Shown here: positions 11,301 to 22,155 of the stretch, piece by piece | How positions within the stretch are numbered: position 1 is the stretch's first letter | Layout: each line of letters starts with the position of its first letter | Assembly: GCA_028456385.1 (NCBI GenBank) | Contig: JALNQF010000021.1 | Coordinates: 310,001-374,000, forward strand | Reading direction: 5' to 3' | From: Ophiosphaerella korrae | Lineage: Eukaryota > Ascomycota > Dothideomycetes > Pleosporales > Phaeosphaeriaceae | DNA: 64,000 nucleotides | Translations under genes and position numbers: made by a program | Notes under the pieces: model-generated | The model's database searches: none | What the model saw: only the letters and a program-made list of their open reading frames with translations | Told to the model about the DNA's origin: nothing

Positions 11301-11559
11301 GGCAGGCAGAGGCGACGGGAGCGGCGGCGCAGTCTGGACCGAGGGCGGGCGTGGAGACGCCGTGGTGGTGATGGGCGCGGTGGAGGGAGGAGGGCGTGGA
11401 GGCGACGTGGTGGTGATGGCGAGGATGGTGCTGGCTGGTGAGCGTTGGGGGAGGAAGACAGCGTGCTGGCCAGTCGCCCTGTCCGTGCGCGGTGCATCTG
11501 CAGCCAGTCTCGAGCACCACAGCCAGTAACAGAGGGCAGATGGCAGATGATGGACAATG

Positions 11560-12558
11560 GAAAGACGGAGAGAGGGACAGACGGATAATCTGATAGTCTG
11601 ATAATTAGACGGATAGGCTGTTGCTCAGATAGTCACAGCGAACAGGTAGTATCAGGCAGCTATTAGGCTGTACTGCAAAGCGATTGACTCTGTCTCACTC
11701 CTTCGTTTGCCAACAGCGCCATCGTCCTGTTTTGATAAATGCATTGACTCGTCCCATTCGGGCCTCATGGCTTCTTCCTTTGGGCGACTTGCCAGCCTGC
11801 AGTGCCTACCCCTGCCTATTTCATCGGCCGCCAATGCCCATCACCACCATCCCCTAGGAACACTGCTTTGTTTGCTGTTTTGATATATATTTAGCTACTT
11901 TCTCGCTCTGTTTGCTTCCATCAATCAAGCAAGCAAGCAATTGCCGGTCCTGCCATCCTCCTTTCCTCAATCACCCCCATATGCACAGTGACCACCCACC
12001 GCCCACCTCACTCACCAATGTCACACACACACACACATCCTTGACTCGAGCCCACTTTCCCATCTCTCACTGCCATCCCCATCCCAGACCCACGCTCCCG
12101 GGTCCCCAATGCATTGATTCCACCCACCGTATCCGTGTTCCGCACACTAGCCCCCCTAATGACGCAACACACTGCATAACCTCTAACCTCAGCTATGAGT
12201 CTGGTTAACTGCCAAGCACCACCACCAAACAAGGGCAATCGCTGCACGCATTGTCATACCCACCCTGTCGTGACAGTCAGACTACTTACCATACTTGCCG
12301 TATCGAGTAATTGGCCACTTCAATGCGTCATGAGGGACATGGTACACTGACTACATAAATGCTTTATAACTCCGTTTTTGGTAATGCTTGCCATGTGCTA
12401 GTACATTTCACATCCTCAATTCAAATCTCAATTCAAATCTCACATACTTTCTCTTCCATGGCGACCTGGCCGCGACTCGTGCTAACCTCTACATACATTG
12501 GGGTATCCTAGCCTGTCCTACAACGCCTCGCACATGATACCACTTTCGACTCCAACTC
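11560..12558. other. Intergenic between ERF4 and the DUF4203 gene
   Basis: Nearly 1 kb without a convincing gene. It contains a short (CA)n run near 12018-12036, pyrimidine-rich stretches, a CAAG repeat near 11925-11940 and a 12-base direct repeat (two copies of TCAATTCAAATC) near 12417-12440. ERF4's missing first exon may lie in the first few hundred bases. Confidence 0.5.
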
Positions 12559-15500
12559 CTACGACGCATGCCGGTTGGCATTGGCTTGCATCTTGCGCAT
12601 CGCCTCTCGATGTGCGTCTAGCATGTGTCCGCTCCGCATCATATTATCCAGTACCGAGGCTCGTTGCTGCTGCACTGCCTCACGCTGCGCTTTTTCTGCC
12701 TCCTTTTGTCGGCGCTCATTGATAAGTGCGAGTCGTTGTTGTTCCACCGCCTGCGCCTGTGTTTGCGGTGATGTCACGTCTTGAATGTTGTTTCTCCACC
12801 CTGCGAACAGCTCTTCGCGTCGCTGGTTTGATTGCGAGCTGAGTGTGCGTTTAGGTTGATGAGAATCAAAGCCTACTGGGGCGCCTTTGTTTGCCCATCC
12901 CTTCTGCTGCCACTTTTGAGATGTGGAAGGTGGTGCTTTGCGTTGTGATGTTAGCGACGCTTGGTGCTGGAGTCCTTGTGATGGGACTTGATGGTGCTGC
13001 AGCAGTTGCCGTCGCTGGGCTAATGACATGTTCTCCTGGTCGGCTTGCTCCAAGAGGTTCCCTGCTGAACTGTTTGGTGTAAACGACTGGGATGAAGTCC
13101 GCTTCCTCATCAGGTTCTCACGCTGGCTCATTAGTGTGTTGGTCGGCAATGGCGCAAGCGCATCGAGCTTGACTCCAGAGCTTGATCGGGACAAAACGGT
13201 TGGCGACGCGGCCGGCTGTGGCCGCGCCGTTGATCGCTGGTCAATCGAAGATTCTTGCGAGAAAGTAGAGGCAGATCGATTCAGGCCGGAGCTGCTGGCC
13301 CTGTTGGCTCGACTCTCCATAGAGACCCTCCTCGAGCTACTCTTACTTCCCAGCAGCGGTGATGCAATCTCGTCGCTGACCGGCGCAGCTTTTTCTACTG
13401 GGCCATCCTCTGGGATGGTGTTTGGTGATGATGGCAACGGTAGTTCGTCGATGTCAGGCCTGTCAGCAGTTTCAAGATGCTTCGCCCATTCGTTGGTGCG
13501 ATAAGACAAGGCGATCTTGGAGAGTCTCTCGGAGGCCGCTCCATCCTTGAGACTGCCAACATGCGACTCAAGGCGCTCAGTTTGTGAGTCTTGAGACAAG
13601 GTGTCAGATTTAGTGTTCCCGCTTGCGCTTTTGCCACCAGAAACAAGTGTGTCCGCCCGGATGCGAGAATCGCGTATCGATGAACGGTTCTTTCGCCCAC
13701 CATTTAGCTTGGGATCGGTACTCACAGTCAGCGACTGGCGGAACGATGGTCGTGTCAGAGCACTGTCGTTGTCGGTTGTTATTTTACCCATTTCTATTGT
13801 ATCTGCATCTTTCTTAGAAAGAGTTGGATGCTCCAAAAAGAAATTGTGCTCCGTACCGATAGGAGACTGTGCCGGAGAGAGTTTATGCAGCGAAATGTCA
13901 TCGCGATCGTCATCCAGAGTAGCCGCGACAGATGATGCACGATCATCCTCGGTGTAGGAAAAGGGAACAAGGGCTTCTGAAGATTCAGACAAGACCTGCG
14001 ATGCCCGACTTGTGGAGGTTCGCTTTGTAGCCGACATATCACAGACGCGTTTGGACATAGGCCTATGCTCACTTCCAACTTCGTCATGTGCATCTGGAAC
14101 GGCAGATACAGACGCATTATCTTCATCAGCATTTGTTGTTTCCTCATTGCTTGGAACATTGAAAGGAAGAGGAATGACAGGAGGCGGTGGTGGAACAGCA
14201 GAACGAAGGCTAGCCCTTTTTGTTGTGGCAGGTTTGCTAGCGAGAGTCGATGGATTATTCGGGGTCTCGGGAAGGGTCTTGTCAATGGTATTAGATCCGA
14301 GTTTTTTGTGCGTGATTGGATTGCCCTGAGCATCAATCTGCTGGATGTCATCATCCCTAAGCACACTGACGGTAACTGTTGTGCCGGCTGCTGCCACTCC
14401 ACTCTTAGACAGATTGACCATCTCAACGTTGTCGGTGGCGTAGACCTCTTTCTCTCGGATACTTGTTGAGCCTTTAGGGCTTGCGATTGACGAAGATCTG
14501 ACACTGGAGTCCAGAGTACTCTTGTTTCCATAAGCAGCTTCCCATTGTGCACGTTCCTTCTGGAAACTATCTTCGACACTGCGCCCACGCGCCTCCTCTT
14601 CTTGGTCTTTCTCTTGTTGTTGTTCTAATTCTTGCGCTGCGCTTTTTTCGCGATGCTCCTTGACAAGTTTCCACACTCGTAGTTGCGAGACGGCTCCAAA
14701 TATGGTGATGATTACAACACCAGCCAACTCTGCCTTGATGTTCTTAGTTAATGGGTATGTGTTAGTATTAAGTGGGAAAATGCCATCGTTCAAACCCCAG
14801 AGATAGAGCCAGAACTCCTTCCATCCCGCGCGAGCGAGGCAATCGATGCCGAGCATCGTAGCTGTAGCTCCAGAGAAGGATATAGACGCAATCAGGCCAT
14901 AATTGCGCGTGTAGTGGCTGAAGGAAAGTGAGTATCCGCCAGCGCTCATGCAACCAATGAAGATGGCACGACCAGTAGTAGAACCAATTAAGCCTCCACT
15001 CTTCAGACTCAAGAACCACATGGAAAGACAAAAGCCTCCGAGCAAGCATCCAAAACCTTCTGTGATATCAGAGAAGACAAGGGATAGCACACCGAAAATG
15101 ACACCGGTGACGAAGGCTGCAACGAAGAAAGCACCTTGCACGCCATCAGAGACGGGCGCGTTCATGAGGTAGATGATTAGAACAGTGACAGCGAGAGCTG
15201 TTAGATACGCAGCAGAGCCTGATACATAAATCCTGAATTGTGTGAGTCGATATCGATAGGGATGCCATGCTAGACGCACCATTTGTTTTTGATGCCAATG
15301 ACAGCATATATTAGACCTGTAGTAAGTAGCAGGGCACCCGTTAATCCCATAGCAGGGGTAACTTTTGGGCGAATTGGTAATGGGTTTGTAGGATCACTTC
15401 CTAATAACCTCAATATTAGTTTGATCCACTTCAACCATGAAGAACCATAACTGACCAACAGATGACGTAGCTCCTGGCACTGCCGAAGTAGGTATATCTG

Positions 15501-15783
15501 TCGACGGAATGACGGCGGTCGCGGTGGCCACTACGGTTGACGGTCTGATAGAGTTGTCTGCTGTCGATGCTGGCCGCTCTGTTTTGACCGATGATACTTC
15601 GGCAGAAGTCGCGACAGATGCTGATGGACGCGAGGAGGATCGGGCCGTAGACAAGGAAGCCTGAGACTGCTGCTCCGGACGGTTATCATCCTGTCGGCGC
15701 ACTGCTTGGTAAGGAACTGCCGAAACAGACTGCAGAGACAGCAGAAGCGCAAGGCACAGAACAAAAAAACGGTAAGAGGACAT
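12559..15783 (-). CDS. Seven-helix DUF4203 (TM7S3/TM198-like) membrane protein with long disordered tail
   Basis: Gene model complement(join(12559..15232, 15280..15400, 15456..15783)), 1,040 residues; both introns (55 and 47 bases) keep frame. It starts with a signal peptide (MSSYRFFVLCLALLLSLQSVSA), then a Ser/Thr-rich lumenal or extracellular segment to about residue 110. Seven membrane helices follow, among them TGALLLTTGLIYAVIGI, AYLTALAVTVLIIYLM and AELAGVVIITIFGAVS, then about 750 residues of low-complexity cytosolic tail: a Gln/Glu-rich coiled coil right after the last helix, Ser-rich middle, and a Gln/Arg-rich coiled coil at the end. The membrane core fits the DUF4203 family, widespread in fungi and of unknown function. 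Residue 7TM count is by eye. No function can be assigned beyond a membrane protein. Confidence 0.85.
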
Positions 15784-17747
15784 GATGAGTAGTGAATCAA
15801 TGGGAAAGGGCGACTGCCATTGAGTATTACGATTAAGGTCCTAGAGATTGCGACTCGAGGATAGCAGTTTGAGTGAGCGAAATGGGGGACGGCACGACTG
15901 ACGTGGGGAGAAAGAGGAAAGAGCGAATGAAGAAAGGCTGTGAGTTTCAATGAACGTGGAGAAGTGTATTATTAACTTGGGAGTATGCAGTAGAGAGCGA
16001 ATAAAGAGAGTGGACGCCGACTACTCAGCCGCTGGTGTGGTGTTGATGCAGGAAGAGTGCAGAAACAGGCTGGGAAGGCGCATGGGGGCACCATCGGGGA
16101 TAAAAGCTATGGAGTATGTAGGAGATCGCCCATTAGTCCCGCGAGTTCCAAAACGCGAGACTCTGGAGGCTTGATGAGCTTGGGCCCTGTCCCAACTAGG
16201 AGGGGTTGGACGATGGGTTCATCTCGCATTGGTTTGGCGGCGTCAAGATAAGCGTCTGTTTTGGGGACATCCATACTGTGAGTGGCTTGGTCGGTCCTTG
16301 GACCTTTGCCAGGAAATTGCAGTCCTCCGCCACCATCCAGTCCACGCTCTTCGTTGCGAGCCACCAGCCAGTTACCCATAGAATGAGTGTAAGTCAATCG
16401 TCTAATGGGAGGGAGCAGCAGCCCAAGACACCAAGGGGCAGCGAAGTGCCAACGAAATGCCAACAACAAGCAGCCTCTCGAGGCATCGGTTGGCTCGTCA
16501 AAGGGCGCGTCCTGCAGGTTGGCAGGCCCCTTCCTCGGAGACGAGACTGTGACGTGACCATAGGTGGACCTCGAAACTCAGCTGCCTCATGCGCCAATGG
16601 AGCATAGTGAGAGGTTGATGGAGAACGACGCGTTGAGGAAACGCGAAATTTATTACCTCCGGGCCAATCAGGCCCATGCGCACTCTTATTCGATAGGGCT
16701 GGGAAGCCACTGCATGCATGCTAGCCAGCCATCATGCATTAGTTTTGCATAAACGGGTCCCCCCTCAATCACTGTCTTTCTCGGCGCCGTGAAACCAGCC
16801 GCCGATGGGCTATGTCGTGCGTATTTTTATCATTGAAATCTTCGGTAGGAACAGAAGAGAAAAGGAGCGGGTGCTCAGAATTTCCATCTAGTCTTTCTCC
16901 CCGCTGCTCGGCTTCGCAGATCAAGTTCTACGTACCTAGTTTACTAGTGCTCTCGGCACGGTCGGATCGCCCTGCAAAAATACAAATGATCTTCCGCACC
17001 GTGTTCAAGGATTGAGATCAGACTCTAAGGCAAAAAACGCTAGCGAATGGCTCAGCTGCGTGCCTAAACCAGGATACCTACACTTCACACCTGTGCCCGT
17101 TGTCCCAGGTCGCAGCAATACCCATAGTACTATCCAACAATCAAGCTGAGGCTGGCTGCTACAACACCTCTATTCGCCCCACATACATTCTATAATGTTT
17201 GTATCGCAAGATCTCGGTATCATCCGTCTGTCATCCAAAATGGTGGTCTGAAGTACTTGTGGGTCTAGTAAGATTGGCAATACTGTGGTAGATGTATTGA
17301 CAGGGCCTATGGCAAGCGCATTGCACAATCACATGTCTTTGCTGTAATATCATTAGCATAGTGCTTGTGGAAGTGGTATGCCTAGCTTGTGTGTTACAAC
17401 AGGCACGAACCTGGTGAACGCGCATCTTGGCTGCAGCTATGTGCTTGCATGGAACCTTGGAACGGCCTTGCTGTTGCACTATGCACTAGCACCCCGTGAA
17501 AAATGAATGTGCAGGGTGAACAGTGCTTTCCTATTTACAATGAAGCTGAATCATATTGAAGATGCAAGATACCCATACGAAAACAAGGCCCACATACACA
17601 TGATACGTATAGCTGATCAAGAGGTTATGATCAAGAGCATCATAGCAATTGTGATACTAGTGGGCAGGCTGTCACCCCGCTGAACCTTATATATTGAGCT
17701 AAGAGTTGTGTGATTGCCGAGCCGCACACGCATGCCTAACAAAAGCA
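15784..17747. other. Intergenic, nearly 2 kb, nothing recognised
   Basis: Lies between the DUF4203 start and the 3' end of GSH2. Short frames occur on both strands but overlap each other, have no motif, and carry no credible splice structure. It holds the DUF4203 promoter. No tRNA box pattern was seen. Confidence 0.5.
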
Positions 17748-19286
17748 TCAAAGATCAACCAAACAGCAGCTGTCGACTGCTCCAAAGCCAGCAGCCACAC
17801 CTCCCTCCTCGCTCTGGTCTCCTTTAGTACGGAGAAGATACCCAGCCTCCCAGTTTTCTAAAATCTCACCCTGCTCAGACCCACTTCCAGCTCGCCATAG
17901 GCAAACACCGTAGACGCCTAGCTCGCAAATAACGCCACCACGATGTAGCTCGCCATTCCGCAGGATCACATTTCTTTGCGGGGGTGGCTCAATTATCTCC
18001 ATTAAAATGTAAGCCGGCCAGTGTGTCTCGGGGATATTTTCGAGGAACGAAGGAATAGCTCTTCGATAGATGTTGTTTCCACCTCCCTCGCGTTGGGGTT
18101 TCAGAACATATCGAGAAGCTGAGGTAGGGTCGGTGGCAAGTTTCCTTGCTTCGCTGCCTGCTTCGCTTTGATTGAGTGGGTAAATCGGAGCAAAGGTCTC
18201 TAGCACCCGCGCTGCTGTCTTAGCATCGGGTAGAAAACGCTCCAGATGTGGCGAGTGTGGAGTAGCTAGTACTTGTTGGACTTTCTTACACCCGGCGAGT
18301 TGAGTTAAAATGCTGGGGCATTTGATCGCCCTGCTCTTCTCCAGATGCAATCGCGCATTCCAGTCTTCCTCTTTTGGATAGTCGTCGGGTGAGTAGCCTG
18401 CTCGGAAGTAGATTGTTGTCACTTCATAGAGTGCGGCGGGAGCATTGGGTGGTGTATAAACAAGGTTCCAGTCTGCATCAAGTTTCGTGTGTAACAATAT
18501 CTCTCCGAAGGGTAACCTGAACGAGCGGACGCCGTTCTCTTCTAGCAACGCATATTCTAGATGCCTTTGATCGAAGACATTCCTTTCTGGACCTTGTACT
18601 ACAAAGAGTACACACAATGGGCGTGAGGTTCGTGACGCTCCATAGGCGTTGTGTGCAGTAGCTAATCCCTTGGCCAAAGAAGACGCCGACTTGCTCTGCT
18701 GCAGAGAGCCTGTATCGAGGAGCGATGATGCGATTGAAGACGGGTAAGCATCAATCGCCAGCAGATACCTATGCAGTGCAGAAACTTGAGAAGACAGTCC
18801 ACCAAATGACGATGCAATAGTATTGAACTCCACTTGCTTCAGGGTAGACGTGAGATGTGTGTGAGACTGACCTTTGTGCACCATGTAATCTGATCTGAAG
18901 AGCCCAAGTGAGAGGTCTTGGACATAACCTTCCTTTTTGACAGCAAGGTGAACTTGCCACAGTTTTGCAACAAAGTCATCGACATTGACAAGCTCTTCAA
19001 CAATACCCTGGAGCCATTTCTCGTCTCTTGCTATCGCCGAGTAGAGCTCATTGTACGCTTTTTGTATGGCAAGACCTTCCAGAAAACAGGATTTAGAAAA
19101 TAAGCTTGGAAAAAGTGTGACTGGTGCTGTGATTGCAAGCACGCCAGAGGGATCTTGAGCTGGCTGTACAAACGATGGCGCTGGACGGACTGCCAGACCG
19201 TGGGCTATCGACCAATCTTTGAGATTCGAGAGAAGGAAATATTCTTCATCCTTTGATAAGTCTGGTGGGTAATGTGCCGATCCCAT
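17748..19286 (-). CDS. GSH2: Glutathione synthetase
   Basis: ATP-dependent cytosolic enzyme joining gamma-glutamylcysteine and glycine, the second step of glutathione synthesis. Single exon, 512 residues, usual length for eukaryotic GSS (about 470-510). The substrate-binding segment KQVEFNTIASSFGGLS (about 147-162) and the Gly-rich ATP loop KPQREGGGNNIYR (about 393-405) are intact, as is the C-terminal lid with LLRTKG and GGVAAGFGAVDSC. The ATG at 19284-19286 opens the conserved N-terminus, starting MGSAHYPPDLSKDEE. It diverges from the unknown gene at 19871. A TCACGTG, the core recognised by Cbf1-type sulfur-pathway regulators, lies about 340 bp upstream. No missing residue is evident. Confidence 0.95.
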   Translation of the reverse strand: MGSAHYPPDLSKDEEYFLLSNLKDWSIAHGLAVRPAPSFVQPAQDPSGVLAITAPVTLFPSLFSKSCFLEGLAIQKAYNELYSAIARDEKWLQGIVEELVNVDDFVAKLWQVHLAVKKEGYVQDLSLGLFRSDYMVHKGQSHTHLTSTLKQVEFNTIASSFGGLSSQVSALHRYLLAIDAYPSSIASSLLDTGSLQQSKSASSLAKGLATAHNAYGASRTSRPLCVLFVVQGPERNVFDQRHLEYALLEENGVRSFRLPFGEILLHTKLDADWNLVYTPPNAPAALYEVTTIYFRAGYSPDDYPKEEDWNARLHLEKSRAIKCPSILTQLAGCKKVQQVLATPHSPHLERFLPDAKTAARVLETFAPIYPLNQSEAGSEARKLATDPTSASRYVLKPQREGGGNNIYRRAIPSFLENIPETHWPAYILMEIIEPPPQRNVILRNGELHRGGVICELGVYGVCLWRAGSGSEQGEILENWEAGYLLRTKGDQSEEGGVAAGFGAVDSCCLVDL

Positions 19287-19626
19287 GATTATCCTGTATT
19301 GTGTTGGAGAGAGCCTTGGGCTGAGTGGGCTGTATCATCTATTTTAGTACCGTCATATATAACAACAATTGAGATGCCTTTGTGCAGTGTATGGGGGCCT
19401 TTTTGACAACTGAAGTGGGATATGCACCGATCGCAAATTCTTACAAATACTCCCCGCCGCGCTAAGTAAACTTGGAATTACCTAGACAGCGATTTCTCAC
19501 TCCGAGGTTCCGGGTGAGTAAGGCAAACCTTGTAAGCGCTGCAAAAGAAGCGTGAAGGTTTCTTCATACACAGTATGCTTTGGGTTGTAGTGCAGGCACT
19601 GCGTATATGATGTCACAATGTGCCCT

Positions 19627-19632
19627 CACGTG
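19627..19632. promoter_or_regulatory. CACGTG box in GSH2 divergent promoter
   Basis: TCACGTGC lies in the 584-bp region between the GSH2 and 19871 start codons. Cbf1/Met4-type control of sulfur and glutathione genes in yeast uses TCACGTG; a role here is only suggested. Confidence 0.25.
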
Positions 19633-19870
19633 CACATGTCCTGTGGTTTATTACCCCACCACGCCCACTGACCCACGTCCCCAACTCAACAACCAACCAA
19701 CTCACAGAGGCAAACTTGAAGGCAGCCAACAAACGCACATCATTTCCTGTTGACGCCCTAGCCGTCGCTGGACCACTACCATTGCCTAATTGCCTGCCTA
19801 CCTACCTAGGTAGTGAGACACCAAATACTTCGACCAGAAGCAAGTTTCACTACTTCTAGACAATGCCAGC

Positions 19871-21853
19871 ATGGGATCTTCAATAAACGAATGCCCTGAT
19901 GATCCATGGCTATGGACTACTGGTCATCTTATAGAAGTAGTTTGTAACTCTCAGGCACTCTTTGATGCTATAGGGTGCATTCAAGACAACCTGCCAGACT
20001 TTTTAGCGCTGAAGGAACAAATCCGAGACCAAGAGGTTAATGGCGCAACTTTTCTGACTAGTTTGGATTCTAATACTTTACGGAGCGAGTTCGGAATCCA
20101 AAACCTTGGTCAGAGATCGGCTCTGGTCTTAGTGATTGAGTTACTTCGTCGGCGTTCACAAGCCTATAAGCAGCATGCAGCGACCATTGGTGTTCGAGAA
20201 TTAAGCATTGATAACGAGCCTATCCCTCCAGCACTCCAACCTAGCAACTCTACACTATTTGATCCTAGTGATCGTAAGCGCCAGAAATTAGCACATGTCA
20301 CAACAGTGCCACCATCGCCATCTAGCGATAGGAGGCTCCAAGATCGACCGGACGGTAGCCAGCCATGGGACCATCTCCTTCGCTGGGAGCAAAATGACGA
20401 AGGTGTTATGGAGACAGACGGCTTTGAAACAGAAGAACCTATGTTTGAAGAACAAAACGAAGTCGACGATAGCATCGAAGAAGACACACTGGAAACTCAG
20501 GACGAAGCGACCGAGGATGTTCACGGCCAGAGTCGAAGCAAACTTAATCCTGATCAAATTATAGACATCATCAACGAGCGAATCGAACACTTTACCAACA
20601 CTTGGGAGTTGAATAAAGGTGTTGAAAAGGGCGACGAGGTCAGCGAAGACCCTGATACGTTGTGGGATTTAGCAGAAGCAGCTGGGCAGAGGCAGCTCCT
20701 TGTGCAGAAAAACGAAACGGATGCTGCCTATTTTACGCAACGACTCGATATCCTCTGCACCGAAATCGCAAAATTCCCTGCTAGTACAGCAGACAAACTA
20801 CGCCACCAATGTGGTAATCTCGAAGTTACGGTGAACTCATTGCAGTTGGCTGAGTGGTTGTTATCAATCTACAAGTTGGAGCCCGTTGAAGAGAGTGAGG
20901 ATGAAATTTATACTGCTAATGCTGAGCAAGAAATTACTACGCTGGCAATGGAGTCTGAGCTTTGCACAGACATTGTAGACCTTGGATCACCATCGGGCTC
21001 ATCTGATGACGACATTATCACCTACAGCTCCCCTCGAGCTAGACCACACTCTATTGTGGACTACAGTCCCGTCGACCATCGTTCCATAGACCACAGTCAC
21101 CCTCATCGCGTTCACACCCCCGATTCAGTATTTGCTAAGTCGTCTGAAGACCATTTATCTCAACCACCCACAATACCACGCGTGCGGCGCATTTCGTCGC
21201 CAGCCTTGTCACAGCCTCGCGACGAGCCTGCAAAAGTCTCGATAGCACGCGCCGCTCCTCTGCAACCATCAGCGCAACTGAGTGATGAGCCCGAGAAAGC
21301 ATCGATTGTTTCTGCACGCCGATGGAAATGGGCAGATTTGGTCGATACACAGGACCGAAAGTGGATTGTGACAAAGGTATTACAAGAGATGAGCTGGGAT
21401 GACCGGGAGACTGTTCGAGAGCGACTGAGACTGGTTGGCAAAGCAAACATGATGCGAGAAATCCCTGCATGTGTCCAAATGCTCGCTAAAGGCGAAAGCA
21501 AAATGCTAGGGTTGCTCTCTCGCGACGTCACCAAAATCCGTACCTTCACTAGACTTTTTCTCTGTTGGTGGTTGTGCGGCGACTATTTTCGTGCTGAGCC
21601 GCCCAAGTGGCGTCTTGAAGAACTTGAGGAGTGCCTGGACAAAGGTTGCACTGATCTTAGCACGTTTTATGACTACCTGGACAAAATCATGGCCACGACA
21701 TTCAGCCCGCAAGCATTGCAGTATCCGGACCAACCTTCACAGGCAGAGGTCATTGAGATTTCGGATGACGACGAGCCACAGTTGGGCTCTCGACGCAAGA
21801 AGACATCTTCCCGTACTAGTACCTCATTCACTGCACTCATTGTGATTGATTGA
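19871..21853 (+). CDS. Uncharacterised protein resembling the N-terminal part of a fungal SNF2-like ATPase
   Basis: A 660-residue single-exon protein. Residues about 10-95 start DPWLWTTGHLIEVVC and end in GQRSALVLVIELLRRRSQ, a SAM-like fold of the kind found at the start of a family of large fungal SNF2-type proteins. An acidic stretch (about 175-225) follows, then a helical, probably coiled-coil part (about 230-340), a Ser/Pro/His-rich linker, and a conserved-looking helical block (about 490-620) with WWLCGDYF. Candidate SUMO-interacting motifs are VIEISDDDE (about 630-638), DIVDLGSPSGSSDDD (about 370-385) and perhaps the terminal ALIVID. No helicase or ATPase motif follows; the frame ends normally, 260 bp before a transposon. 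It may be a truncated copy or a stand-alone relative. Function unknown; the family link is from memory of related sequences. Confidence 0.65.
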   Translation: MGSSINECPDDPWLWTTGHLIEVVCNSQALFDAIGCIQDNLPDFLALKEQIRDQEVNGATFLTSLDSNTLRSEFGIQNLGQRSALVLVIELLRRRSQAYKQHAATIGVRELSIDNEPIPPALQPSNSTLFDPSDRKRQKLAHVTTVPPSPSSDRRLQDRPDGSQPWDHLLRWEQNDEGVMETDGFETEEPMFEEQNEVDDSIEEDTLETQDEATEDVHGQSRSKLNPDQIIDIINERIEHFTNTWELNKGVEKGDEVSEDPDTLWDLAEAAGQRQLLVQKNETDAAYFTQRLDILCTEIAKFPASTADKLRHQCGNLEVTVNSLQLAEWLLSIYKLEPVEESEDEIYTANAEQEITTLAMESELCTDIVDLGSPSGSSDDDIITYSSPRARPHSIVDYSPVDHRSIDHSHPHRVHTPDSVFAKSSEDHLSQPPTIPRVRRISSPALSQPRDEPAKVSIARAAPLQPSAQLSDEPEKASIVSARRWKWADLVDTQDRKWIVTKVLQEMSWDDRETVRERLRLVGKANMMREIPACVQMLAKGESKMLGLLSRDVTKIRTFTRLFLCWWLCGDYFRAEPPKWRLEELEECLDKGCTDLSTFYDYLDKIMATTFSPQALQYPDQPSQAEVIEISDDDEPQLGSRRKKTSSRTSTSFTALIVID

Positions 21854-22114
21854 AGGGGGAGGTTAGTTAGAGATTTGGTTTGTTGGGAAGAATAGCCCAG
21901 AGAGGTGGATATGCGGTGGTTGTGGAGTTTTCTTTCTTGATACCCCTTCAGCCTTACGCTCGTATGTACAATATTATCACTTCTCTCGGTGCACGCATAG
22001 TCAATACATGCGGTCCTTTATGGTTGAGACGCCCAGCATACTTCGGCGAAATAGCGTGCCGCGCCTCTACAATTGGGCGATGAGGCATGCTTATCAAATT
22101 AAGTGCTCAGACTA

Positions 22115-22155
22115 GTGAGGCTCACCGCCTAGTGCACGCCCCCACCCAATGCACG
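22115..22155 (+). repeat. Left terminal inverted repeat of pogo element
   Basis: 41 bases starting GTGAGGCTCACCGCC, matched by the reverse complement of 24190-24230 with three differences, each C here and T there. Confidence 0.95.

Noticed and set aside
11089..11557. His/Pro/Arg-rich frames of 133-143 codons on the minus strand
   Set aside because: They begin at non-ATG codons and reflect a low-complexity GC-rich stretch; the Erf4 frame through the same DNA gives the more sensible N-terminal tail.
16107..16607. Frames of 120-133 codons on both strands in the DUF4203-GSH2 gap
   Set aside because: They overlap one another on opposite strands, have no recognisable domain and no intron pattern, and are of chance length.
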